Below, one piece after another: positions 1-8,951 of a stretch of 64,000 nucleotides of DNA (position 1 is its first letter; each line of letters begins with the position of its first letter). Position numbers and translations under genes: made by a program. The DNA comes from Chlorella sorokiniana (Eukaryota; Chlorophyta; Trebouxiophyceae; Chlorellales; Chlorellaceae), in contig CP084613.1 of the NCBI GenBank assembly GCA_025917655.1, positions 930,001 through 994,000 of the forward strand, given 5' to 3'. The notes under the pieces are model-generated. The model was given only the letters and a program-made list of their open reading frames with translations, was not told the DNA's origin and ran no database searches.

Positions 1-3000
1 CGCGCGCCCGAGGGTGCCCACCCCTGCTGCCAGGAAGTCGGTGAAGGCGTGGTCCAGGCCGGCGGGGTGGGCTGCTGAGACCAGGAAGGGGTTGCCCCAC
101 AGGGGCAGGGAGAGGCACCAGGGGCCGGGCCGGAGCTGCTGGGGCGCCAGGTCGGCTGGGGGTGGCAAGGAGGCGAGGGGCTGCCCGCAGGCGGAGGAGG
201 GGCGGCGGCAGGTGGGCGAGCGACGCCAGCAGGGGCTGCTGGATGGGCCAGAACAGCAGGCCTGCTGGCGGCAGGCCGTCAAGCAGCTCGTACGCCAGCG
301 CCACCCAGGGCGGGAGCCGCTCCTCCGGAGGGGCCGGTGCGTCGGGAGGCGGGGCGGGGCGGCGGCCGGGAGCGGCGGAAGGGGAGGCAAGGGAGGTGGC
401 GGGTCGGGGGAGGGGCCGCCGCCCCTGCGAGGTGTGTGAGGGGAGGCGGAGGGGAGGTGAGGAGGCGGGCCGCCCAGCTGGCATGGCGGGCCGAGATATG
501 GAGGAGCCAGGGCAGCGCCCCAAAGCCGCCGTCAGCAGGCCGCCCAGGCAGGACGTCGCGGTGCAGGCCGGCAAAGCGCCGCTGCGTGGCGGAGGGGCCC
601 TGGCTGCGATCCACAAGGCGCGCCGTGATGCGTGCAAGGCGGTCAGCGATGGCGGCGGGGGTGGCCCAGGAACTCGGAGTGGTAGAGCAGCTTCGGCACG
701 CCATAGCCGGCGCTGGCAAAGGCCCGCCCGAAGACGGAGAGGCCAAGGCGGGCGATGCGGGCGTACACGGTCTCCACCCGGGCCAGCAGGGAGGCCCAGG
801 TGGCGGCGGTGGCGGCTGCGGGCGGTTCGCCGTTGGCAAAGGGGATGCCGAGGGCGGTGACGGAGGAGACGACGCGCAGGCCGCGGCGCGCCGCGGGAGG
901 TGGCAGCGCCGCTTCCACATCGGCGGGCACGGCGCCGAGGGGGAGCAGCTGCGTTTTGGAGGGTTGAGGCGCTGCCCGGTGGCGCCGCCAAAGGTGTCCA
1001 TGGCGCCCAGGAAGGCGGGCAGCTGGGCTGGAGAGTCCAGCAGGATGTGCGCGTCGTCAGCATAGCAGCCGGTGGTGGTGGTGAGGGGGAGCCGGGCAGG
1101 AGGTCGCGCAGGCCAACGCCACGCTGGCGCAGGAAGGCAAGCAGGGCCTGGGCGACAAACAGGTAGAGCAGCGGGGCTACCGGGCAGCCCTGGCGCACGC
1201 CTGCCAGGAAGTCGGCGGGGGAGGAGATGAAGCCGCTGACCAGGGCACGGGCGCGGGTGCCGTGGAGGAGGGGGCGGACCAGGGAGAGGAAGCCCTCGCC
1301 GACGCCCAGGTCCGCCATGATGCGGAAGAGGAAGGAGCGGTCGATGGTGTCGTAGGCCTTGCGGAAGTCGCAGAAGGCCGCCAGCGCCCAGCGGCCCGCA
1401 CGGCGGAGGAGGTGGGGGAGGAGCTGCAGGGCCATGATGCTGTCGCCGATGCGGCGGCCAGGCACAAAGGCAACCTGCTCTGGGTCGATGACGGAGGAGA
1501 GGCAGGGCCCAAGGCGGCGGGCCAGCACAAGCGCATAGAGGCGATAGTCGGCGCCGAGCAGGGTGATGGGGCGGTAGCAGGCGGGGTCAGCGCGGTCGCC
1601 AGCCTTGAAGAGGAAGGTGATGAGCCCCTCATGGAATGAGCGCGGCAGCTGGCCGGTGGAGGCAATGGCGGTGAAGAGGCGGGAGAAGAGGGGGCAAAGG
1701 CGGTGCGGAAGTGGCGGTACAGGTCGGGGGACGCCGTCCAGGCCAGGCGACTTGCCCGGCTTGACGCGCCGCATGGCGCGCAGCACCTCCTCGGCAGAGA
1801 AGGCAGCCTCGCCCAGGAAGCTGCCTGCAGCTCGGTGAGGCGGCGGCCACTGCGCACCGCTGCGCTGACCTCATCCTGGGCGGCGGCAGAGGTGGTGGGC
1901 GCTGCAGAAATGGCCGCGGCTGCCTGCACCGCCACCGCTGCGGCTGAGGGGCCGGAGTGCAAGGCGCCGCCGGAACCTCGCAGCGCAGGGATGGTGGTAA
2001 CATGCCGGGCAGGCTGCAGCTGCCGGGAGGTGGAGGGGTTGGGCCGCTCGCCGCAATGCAGCCAGGTGTAGCGGCGCAACTGGGTGGCCTCGGCGATGCC
2101 AGCCGAGTGGGCTGCCCGCCGCCACGCCTCGTGCGCTGCGGCAAGCTCTGGCAGGGCGCCGTCGTCCCCAGCCTCCCACCGCTGAGCAGCTGCCTCCAGG
2201 GCAGCAAGGGCGGTGGCGGCGCGGGGGCCCAGGTCATGGCTGGCGCGGTGCAGGCGGCGGCAGAAGATGTAGAGGGCGCGCTGGAACCTGGGCCACCACT
2301 GGATGAAGGCAGCAGGGTCCTCCGGGGGCGCCAAGGCTGCCAGCCAGTCCCGCAGCTGCGAGGACAGAGCGGGGCAGGAGAGGAAGCCGAGGCGGAGGCG
2401 GCGGCGCTGGCGGCCGACGCCAGGGGCCGGGGGCCCAGGATGGAGAGGGAGACGGGGTTGTGGTCGGCGACGGGGCGCGCGCTACGGTGGCGCTGGTGGC
2501 GTAGGGCGCAAGCGGGCGGGAGACGTAGATGCAGTCCAGGCGGCCAAACACGGCGCCGTTGGAGTAGGTGAAGGCGCGCCGGTGGGGGTGGCGCTCGCGC
2601 TAGACGTCCACCAGGCTGGGGAGGAAGAGGGAGAAGGCGGAGAGGGAGGATGTGTCGCCGCGGCAGGTGGACCGCCGCAGGGGAGTGCGGCTCAGGTAGC
2701 GGCGGTCGAGGTGGGGATCAGGTGTGAAATTGAAGTCGCCGCCCACACCAGCTGCCTGGAGGCAGCAGCGGCGGCCGCTGCCAGCGGTCCGAGGCTGGAC
2801 TGGATGTAGGTGCAGCGGGCGCTGGGCTCATTGGGCAGGTAGACGCTGCAGAGGTGGAGGCGGTGGCCTGACCAGGAGGCTGAGACGGCGGTGAACCGGC
2901 CGCGGGGGCAGAGCTGGGCCGCGGGCGCAGACAGCTCCCCGCTGGCAAGGAGGGCGCGGCGGATGAGCACTGCAGTCCCGCCCCGGGGGCGGCCGGAGGC

Positions 3001-3047
3001 CCTAGGCCTGGAGAAGGCTGCCGGCGCCAGGGAGCCCCAAAAAACAA
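1..3047 (-). mobile_element. 5'-truncated LINE (non-LTR retrotransposon), endonuclease and reverse transcriptase
   Basis: Read on the minus strand, the region encodes the C-terminal part of an apurinic endonuclease-like domain (about 3040-2450; a stretch reading LHLCSVYLPNEPSAR is typical) followed by a reverse transcriptase (about 2000-650). The RT catalytic box YADD is encoded at about 1050-1061, and the upstream RT blocks FCDFRKAYDTID-like and GVRQGCP-like can be read, though in different frames. The element runs off the left edge, so its 3' end and tail are not visible. The first part of the endonuclease is missing, so the copy is 5'-truncated near 3047. Several frame changes and an in-frame stop near 2600 indicate a dead copy. 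Endonuclease plus RT without integrase or LTRs places it among LINEs; the L1-like Zepp family of Chlorella is a possible relative, but that is inference. Confidence 0.85.
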
Positions 3048-3055
3048 CTTTCAAG

Positions 3056-3065
3056 TATAATAAAT
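3056..3065 (+). promoter_or_regulatory. TATA-like element upstream of the permuted tRNA
   Basis: The A/T-rich stretch tataataaat stands out in GC-rich surroundings and lies about 35 bases before the leader that folds with the tRNA halves. Upstream TATA-like boxes are common at plant and algal Pol III tRNA genes. The assignment rests on position and composition only. Confidence 0.5.
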
Positions 3066-3093
3066 GTTAATAATGGAATATGGCACACTCCAT

Positions 3094-3121
3094 GTTCTAC
3101 CCTGCGCAGCAGGGACTTGCC
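3094..3121 (+). other. Leader of the permuted tRNA with intron-like fold
   Basis: Bases 3094-3099 (gttcta) are complementary to tagaac, which is the anticodon loop end plus the first trailer base (3234-3239). They are followed by a perfect five-pair hairpin, CCCTG at 3100-3104 with CAGGG at 3110-3114. A normal tRNA intron often pairs with the anticodon in the same way, presenting the splice sites to the tRNA endonuclease. Here leader and trailer together would play the intron's part. The pairing was found by eye; no folding energy was computed. Confidence 0.5.
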
Positions 3122-3238
3122 ATCCACTGGGGAAACCCGCGCAGGTTCGAGTCCTGTCGGTGTCGACCGATTATGTGTTCCTTTGAGTGGATAAACCCAA
3201 CGACACTGTGTCCGAGCGGTTAAGGAGGTGGACTAGAA
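3122..3238 (+). tRNA. Circularly permuted tRNA-Ser(AGA), 3' half before 5' half
   Basis: The 3' half (3122-3165) comes first, then a 36-base spacer (3166-3201), then the 5' half (3202-3238). Put in normal order they make a complete type II tRNA. Acceptor GACACTG (3202-3208) pairs with CGGTGTC (3158-3164), discriminator G3165. The D stem TCC pairs with GGA, with A14, G15, GG18-19 and A21 present. Anticodon stem GTGGA (3228-3232) pairs fully with TCCAC (3123-3127). Loop CTAGAA plus A3122 gives anticodon AGA. The long variable arm has GGG-AAA-CCC. The T arm is GCAGG-TTCGAGT-CCTGT. The halves join between positions 37 and 38, the canonical tRNA intron site. The B box (3144-3154, GGTTCGAGTCC) lies upstream of the A box (3209-3219), the reverse of the usual order. 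CCA is not encoded. The spacer would be removed by RNase P and tRNase Z after the ends are joined by tRNA splicing enzymes. That processing is known for permuted tRNAs and inferred here. Confidence 0.9.
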
Positions 3239-3243
3239 CTTTC

Positions 3244-3247
3244 TTTT
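3244..3247 (+). terminator. Pol III T-run terminator
   Basis: Six bases after the 5' half ends, the sequence reads ctttcttttg. The TTTT run is the normal RNA polymerase III stop and supports transcription of the two halves as one unit. Confidence 0.6.
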
Positions 3248-3278
3248 GTTTATTGCAGATGGAACAGTAGTAGCCACG

Positions 3279-3345
3279 GCCAGGGCCCCCAGGGAACGGG
3301 CCTGGGGCACCCCTTGGCACCTCAGGCCCGTTCCCGGGCCTGGCC
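3279..3345. repeat. Inverted repeat around 3292-3335
   Basis: GGGAACGGGCCTG (3292-3304) is exactly complementary to CAGGCCCGTTCCC (3323-3335) across an 18-base spacer, and the match continues imperfectly outward (ggccagg on the left, cctggcc on the right). It could form a strong hairpin. It lies about 50 bases past the tRNA terminator. It may be a mobile-element remnant or a structured RNA; nothing seen decides. Confidence 0.6.
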
Positions 3346-4085
3346 TCGCCCACTCAGCATCTGGTTCAGGGTGTCCTCAACGACGAGAGACACCCAACGC
3401 CTCTCCTCCTGGCAATGTCCAGATGCCTCTGAAGTTTGCTGACCTGAGACAACCCTGGTGGCTGCCCCAGCGACACATGGCGGCGGCGGCGCCGGCGGGC
3501 GACCGCGACGGCAGCGGCCGCGGGCGGCCCTGACGTCCTGATTTATTGATAGCAACGCCATGATGATGTGACACGACCGGCAAGCCCTCCCAAGGAGGCC
3601 ACCCGCTCCTGGGCGAAAGCGCTGTCGAGCAACAGCGAGCTTTGGTGGGTCTCAACGCATGGGATGCGATCGTCAAAACTGATCGAAGCGTTTTGACGCC
3701 ATGCGCCGGGCCTCCGACGCTGGGGCTGCCTCCCCCAGCAGGCACCGCCAGCGAGGCCAGCGCAGCATCGATGGCATAGCCTGGCGAGCACACCACGTGA
3801 ACCACTGCGCTGCAGCGGCTGCCCTTCAACGGCTGGCGAGTGATTGGGCCTCTTGCGGCACAGGAGGCACACCGCACTGCCATGCCCTGCCTCGGTCCAG
3901 CCCTCGCCCTTTCCATCATGCGGGTGCGTGTTGCACGAGGGCTAAGGCGCGAGGCGCGGGCATTAACGAGACACTGGGGCTCGCAGGCGACGCCCGGTTC
4001 ATGCACACAGTCAGCACTTGTTGCTCTGCTACCTCTAGGCTAACGCTGGCCACTCATGATGCTGTTCACTTCCTCAGCGGCCCCG
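3346..4085. other. Unexplained stretch, possible minus-strand coding remnants
   Basis: No recognisable gene. On the minus strand two short stretches have protein-like composition: about 3330-3420 (reading EERRWVSLVVEDTLNQML) and about 3546-3710 (reading ISFDDRIPCVETHQSSLLLD). They are in different frames and I cannot join them with clear splice sites. They could be exons of a fast-evolving gene or debris of an old insertion. Confidence 0.3.
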
Positions 4086-4734
4086 CTACTTTGTCTTCTC
4101 CTTGGCCTGCTTCTTGCTGGTCTCGCCCTGCGGGGCACGCGTGGCCAGCGCTGCAACACAGGCGGTGGGGAGGGCGGGGGAGCAGGGTAAAGGGCGGGAG
4201 CCGAAAGGCGGTTGCTGACACTGAGCGCCCCAGACGCGCCCTCCCCCGCCTCCTCCCCCTCCACCCACCCCCCACCACACACACACTCGGGCCGCCGCTC
4301 TCTCTCAGGCAGGTTTTGGCCACGACAGGCCATATTCACGCTGGCCATCCCACTCGTGCCCCTCCAGGCGGGTGCACTTGTCGCCGAAGAACCCCCATAG
4401 GACGTCTCAGCAACTGCTTTAGGGAGGGCAGCTTTGTGCCGCCCTGGCCTCATACACGCCCATCAGCCGCGCCCCCATCGCGCTCATCTGGTGGTGGGGT
4501 GTTGGAAACAAGCGGGGCCTGCACTGCAAGTGTAATCGGCAACAGCCAGGAAACCAGGCACGACAGCAGCCCCATGGCCTCACCGCTTCGTCGGGCAACG
4601 GCGCTGTTCCCACCTCTTTGATGTGAGCTGGCTGGCCATAGCTGTCGGCTGACCCGATGCGCTCGGGCCTCACGACCGCGAAGTAGCGTTGCAGGCGGCC
4701 AGCACACGGCTCTGAAGGCGCCTCCGCCAAGCAC
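4086..4734 (-). CDS. Possible spliced gene of unknown function
   Basis: Several minus-strand stretches look like exons. About 4690-4614 reads RYFAVVRPERIGSADSYGQP and ends at a good donor (gag|gtgggaac). A piece ending in a Pro/Asp-rich segment follows about 60 bases later. A piece near 4340-4400 reads GFFGDKCTRLEGHEWDGQ. The last piece ends ETSKKQAKEKTK and stops at 4086. Between the third and last pieces lies an apparent intron rich in GT and Pro-coding repeats. The frame between the second and third pieces fits only if the G run near 4394-4398 is one base too long. I do not recognise the family, and the start is not placed; the span given is a minimum. Confidence 0.3.
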
Positions 4735-5112
4735 CCATAGGAATGCTCACGAGTGGCGCGCCTGACTTCTTGCGGGTCAGGGGCCGCCCCGCCTGCCTGG
4801 AGCGCTCCCTGGAGCTGGGCTGTCCGGGGACCGCCTGCTTCTTCCAGCACCAGCACAGGTCCAAGCAGCAGCCCACACCAACCTCACAATTGGCATCCAG
4901 CCAGTCGCATTTCCTTGAAAAGCTCGTTAGTTCAAGTCCAGGCATCAAAGACTAGGTCAAGACGATGCCAGGGGTGCGGCAGGCACGCTGCGCGGGCGGC
5001 AGGAACTTTGAGTGGGGAGCTGTGCCGACAAGGGGTGGTAGCGTCGATGCAATTTCGCGCCTGTTTGGACGGCTGGGCACGTTGCTGCATGCCGTAGCCT
5101 CTTGCTACAGCC
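4735..5112. other. Spacer before the ankyrin gene
   Basis: Nothing firm is seen here. It may hold the first exon of the minus-strand candidate to the left and the promoter of the plus-strand ankyrin gene to the right. A box resembling a tRNA T-loop near 4929 does not form a T stem. Confidence 0.3.
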
Positions 5113-7868
5113 ATGGGCGGCGCCACACTGATCTGCAGAGTTGATGCTGTCGGCGACCGCTTCAAGGTAGCTTGAATCCCTGTATTCTCTGCACCACCAC
5201 ATTTGCCATCCGGTGCGGGCTGCCCTCACGCGCGCCTGCAACCTCTACGCCCCCGACTCCTGAGACTGTCGCCCGTGCTTGCTAGGTTGCGGTAACTCTC
5301 AACGGGGAGGTGCACGAGGTTTATCCGCTGCGTACTGAGGAGGAGGCGGCGGTGGTGTGCGACGCCGTCACGCGTGAGTTCCGTCGGCAATCGCTCCGCT
5401 GGCCGTTCTAAGACAGCACCCATACCTTCTGTGGCCGTTGAATGCAGTGAAGTGGGCTCTGGATGCGGGGCGGTCTGTTACGGCAGCAGATCTCCGCTTC
5501 CAGGATGATACGCCTGAGCTGCAGAGTGCGCAACTGCAAAGGTGAGCGTGCGTTGCAATTTGCTGCCTGTCGGCAGGGTTTGCATGATGATCAGTGCGGA
5601 CTGCACACTGGGCTCACCATGCGCAAGCGTTCCTGCAGGCTTCGCTTGGAGGCGCTTGCTGGTGGCGGCAGCCTGCAAGAGCCCCTGCTGGCTTTGCTGC
5701 AGCAGCTTGCCGACTGCGCTGCTAACAGTCATTCCATTTCCGAAGGTGAGGCTAGGTGTTGTTACGCTTGGTTGTGCACTGACATAGGGCCAGTGCAACC
5801 CTCACTGCATGGTTTTATGCCTTTCTTGCAGTGGCCCCTCCTCATGTGGCGGCGGTGGGCCTGCTGGGTGCAGCAGTGACGCTGGGGCATGACGCTGCGC
5901 TGCAGCTGTTGCTCTTGGTCATCCCGTCGGCAGCGTTGGCGAAAGTATGCCTATCAAGGGGGCAGAGGAGCCACAAACCGGGATATCTCCTGCACCTGGC
6001 AGCAGAGCGTGGCAGCAGCACGGGCGTGAGGACACTGTTGGCTGCAGCCCCCAAAGCTGTGATGCAGCCAGATGAGGCCGGCTGGCTGCCGCTGCATTTT
6101 GCTGCGGAAAATGGCCACACGGCAGGGGGCAGCAGCTGCTGACGGCAGCTGCTGAGGCTGCGATGCAGGCAAACGAGCAGGGCCGGCTGCCGCTGCATTT
6201 GGCAGCGCAGAATGGCCACACAGCTGTGGTGCAGCAGCTGCTGGCAACAGCTGCTGAGGCTGCGACAAGACCGGACGAGGAAGGCTTGCTGCCGCTGCAT
6301 TTGGCAGCGCAGAATGGCCACACGGCAGTGGCGCAGCAGCTGCTTTCGGTAGCTGCTGAGGCTGCTACAAGACCGGGCGACGAAGGCTGGCTGCCGCTGC
6401 ATTTTGCGGCGCAGAATGGCCACACGGCAGTGGTGCAGCAGCTGCTTTCGGTAGCTGCTGAGGCTGCGACAAGACCGGACGAGAAAGGCTGGCTGCCGCT
6501 GCATCTTGCGGCGGCAATTGGCCACACGGCAGTGGTGCAGCAGCTGCTGGCGGCAGCTGCTGAGGCTGCGACACAGCCAGATGGGACAGGCTGGCTGCCG
6601 CTGCATTTTGCGGCACGGAATGGCCACACCGCAGTGGTGCAGCAGCTGCTTTTGGCAGCCGCTGGGGCCGCGATGCAGGCAACTGAGGAAGGCTGGCTGC
6701 CGCTGCATCTTGCGGTGGCAAAAGGGCACACGGCAGTGGTGCAGCAGCTACTTGATGCTGCCCTACAGGCGGCGCTGGTGCCAGAGCCTGACGGTTTTCT
6801 AGCGCTGCATGAGGCGGCGGGGTTAGGCCACACGGCAGTGGTGCAGCAGCTGCTTTTGGCAGCCGCTGGGGCCGCGATGCAGGCAACTGAGGAAGGCTGG
6901 CTGCCGCTGCATCTTGCGGTGGCAAATAGGCACACGGCAGTGGTGCAGCAGCTACTTGATGCTGCCCCGCAGGCGGCGCTGGTGCCAGAGCCTGACGGTT
7001 GTCTGGCGCTGCATGGGGCGACGCTGTATGGCCACACGGCATTGGTACAGCAGCTTCTTGATGCTGCCCGCACGCGGCCTTGGTGCCAGCGCCTGACGGT
7101 TTGCTTCCGCTGCATGATGCGGCAGAGTTAGGCCACACGGCAGTGGTGCAACAACTACTTGTTGCAGCCTCAGAGGCCGCGATGCAGGCAACTGAACAAG
7201 GCTGGCTGCCGCTGCATTTTGCGGCGCAGAACGGCCACACGGCAGTGGTGCAGCAGCTGCTGGTGGCGGCCGCTGCGGCCGCAATGCAGGCAACTAAGCA
7301 AGGCTGGCTGCCAGTGCATGTGGCGGCGCAGAATGGGCACACCGCAGTGGTGCAGCATCTGCTGGTGACAGCCGCTGAGGCCGCCATGCATGCAGCTGAG
7401 GATGGTTTGTTGCCGTTACATCTGGCGGTGGGGAATGGCCACACATCAGTGGTGCAGCAGCTGCTGGATGCTGCCCCTGAAGCTGCAACGCGGGCAACAC
7501 GGGCAGGGAAGCTGCCGCTGCAGCTGGCGCTCCACCATGGCATTGGCGTTCCGCATTCTGCGGCTGCCAGCCTCCTTCTCCGTGCAGCAGCAGCACCCAG
7601 GGAAGACGACCTGTCCATTCTACTTGCTGCTGGTCCTTGCGGGCTGCACCTACTGGCCGATTTTTTGATTGCCCGAGTTCCTCTATCCCCTTCAGAGTGG
7701 CGGCGCATCCCAGCCCCCTGCCCAGGCATCCTGAGCGCCCTGGCAGCCGCTCTCACCTGGTCAGCAGACCAGGCCCCTGAGATTGTGAAGCGGCTGTCCC
7801 CGTCGATGCAGCGCGCCTGCGCACAACGTTGCAGTGCCTGCACGTCTCCCATCGTCGGCGCAGGGTGA
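5113..7868 (+). CDS. Ankyrin-repeat protein with about 16 near-identical repeats
   Basis: Five exons: 5113-5166, 5286-5373, 5448-5541, 5639-5745 and 5832-7868. All junctions are GT-AG and phases agree. The N-terminal 115 residues (starting MGGATLICRVDAVGDRFK) match no family I know. The last exon carries about 16 ankyrin repeats of roughly 33 residues, consensus GWLPLHLAAQNGHTAVVQQL, with the TPLH-like turn and GH(T/S)AVVQ helix. Neighbouring repeats are close to identical in DNA, and a unit near 6631 recurs about 204 bases later near 6835, a sign of recent tandem duplication. Two single-base losses break the frame, near 6130 and near 7070. Both fall within repeat copies whose sisters have the base, so they are either sequence errors or marks of decay. 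Ankyrin stacks bind proteins; no partner can be inferred. No membrane segment is seen. Confidence 0.75.
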
Positions 7869-8951
7869 TCTTGCCCTCTGATATTTTTCTTGCATCTTGA
7901 TGAATGCCTTCGACTGTGATGCCTGATGTACCCCCTCCCAGCTTTGCTCGTTTGCTGCTGTCACTTGTGAGAACCCTTCATGGAGCATGCACACGCTTTC
8001 CGTATGTGACACAGCGTCGGTGGCCTTCCTTGCCAAGGAAGCTGTACGTCTTCCCTGCGCTTTGCAGCAACATGCGCAGTAAGTGCTCTGCTGCCTGCGC
8101 AGGTGGCATCTGCAGCGGACATACAGCCTGCGGGGCGCCCGGGCTTCGCCCTTGCAGTCTGCATGGCCTGAGCATGCTCAAGCGTATCGAAGCATATATG
8201 TTGCGACAGAGGATGTTGGCATGGTGAGGCCAGGTGCACTGATGTGGACCCCCATCTTCTCAAGCCTTCAACCATGACAGAACAGCATGGGAGGCTGAGG
8301 CAGCACGGAGCCCCACATCTGGCCAGGTTACAGCGCACACACCCACAAACAAAGCCCCTTAGAGGTTGAGGCTCCCACTCTCCAGAGCCCCTTGCAGTCA
8401 AATGGCATCCCCGCCGCCTCAGCTGCGCCGGGAGACCGACCCGCTCACGGGCCGGATAGGAGAGGCTGTCGCTCTGGTGCGCCGAGCATCTCTGCCGCCC
8501 AGCCGCTGCATTTCCAGCGTGGATGCCTAGCCCTGCGCAGGGCTTGCACTGGCCCTGGAGCAATGGCACTTTTGCGATGCACCTCAACAGTGTTAAGATG
8601 CCTTTTCCTTGTCTGGCAGAGGGAACCCTCTCTGGGCAGGCACCCCCTCAACACCCTTGGCTCACCCTGCCCCAACAACCGAGGGAACTGTATCGCAAGC
8701 TGAGTCCTTTGGTCCAAAGAAACATGTGTTCTCGACTCGTAAGAGTGACTTCTCGGTTGGGAGAAGACTCGTGCATCCTGCATGGCAGTGAGCTCCTGGC
8801 AGAGGCAAAAATTGCTGTGCTTCGCGGCGCCCTGCCCCGCTGGCGCTCCCCTGACCCTGTCCCAACCTGCACGCTCTGTGCGTCACTCACGACACTCGTT
8901 GACAGGGATCTCGTCTGTTTGGGCGTCAGAGCTCTCCGACGCAGCCCCGCC
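7869..8951. other. Intergenic, one small ORF
   Basis: Mostly 3' region of the ankyrin gene and promoter of the SERINC gene. One short plus-strand ORF, 8402-8530 (42 residues, starting MASPPPQLRRETDPLTGRIG), follows an acceptor-like ccttgcag and has protein-like composition. It could be an exon of an unidentified small gene or chance. Nothing else is supported. Confidence 0.3.

Noticed and set aside
162-2571. Long plus-strand ORFs across the LINE
   Set aside because: Arg/Gly/Ala-rich shadows of the minus-strand element; long ORFs in all frames are expected at this GC content.
4926-4945. T-loop-like gttcaagtcc, possible tRNA
   Set aside because: The flanking five-base segments do not pair and there is no acceptor, D arm or anticodon arm nearby.
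5842-7852. Long minus-strand ORFs opposite the ankyrin repeats
   Set aside because: They repeat with the ankyrin period and contain only Ser/Cys/Gln-rich reading; they mirror the plus-strand array.
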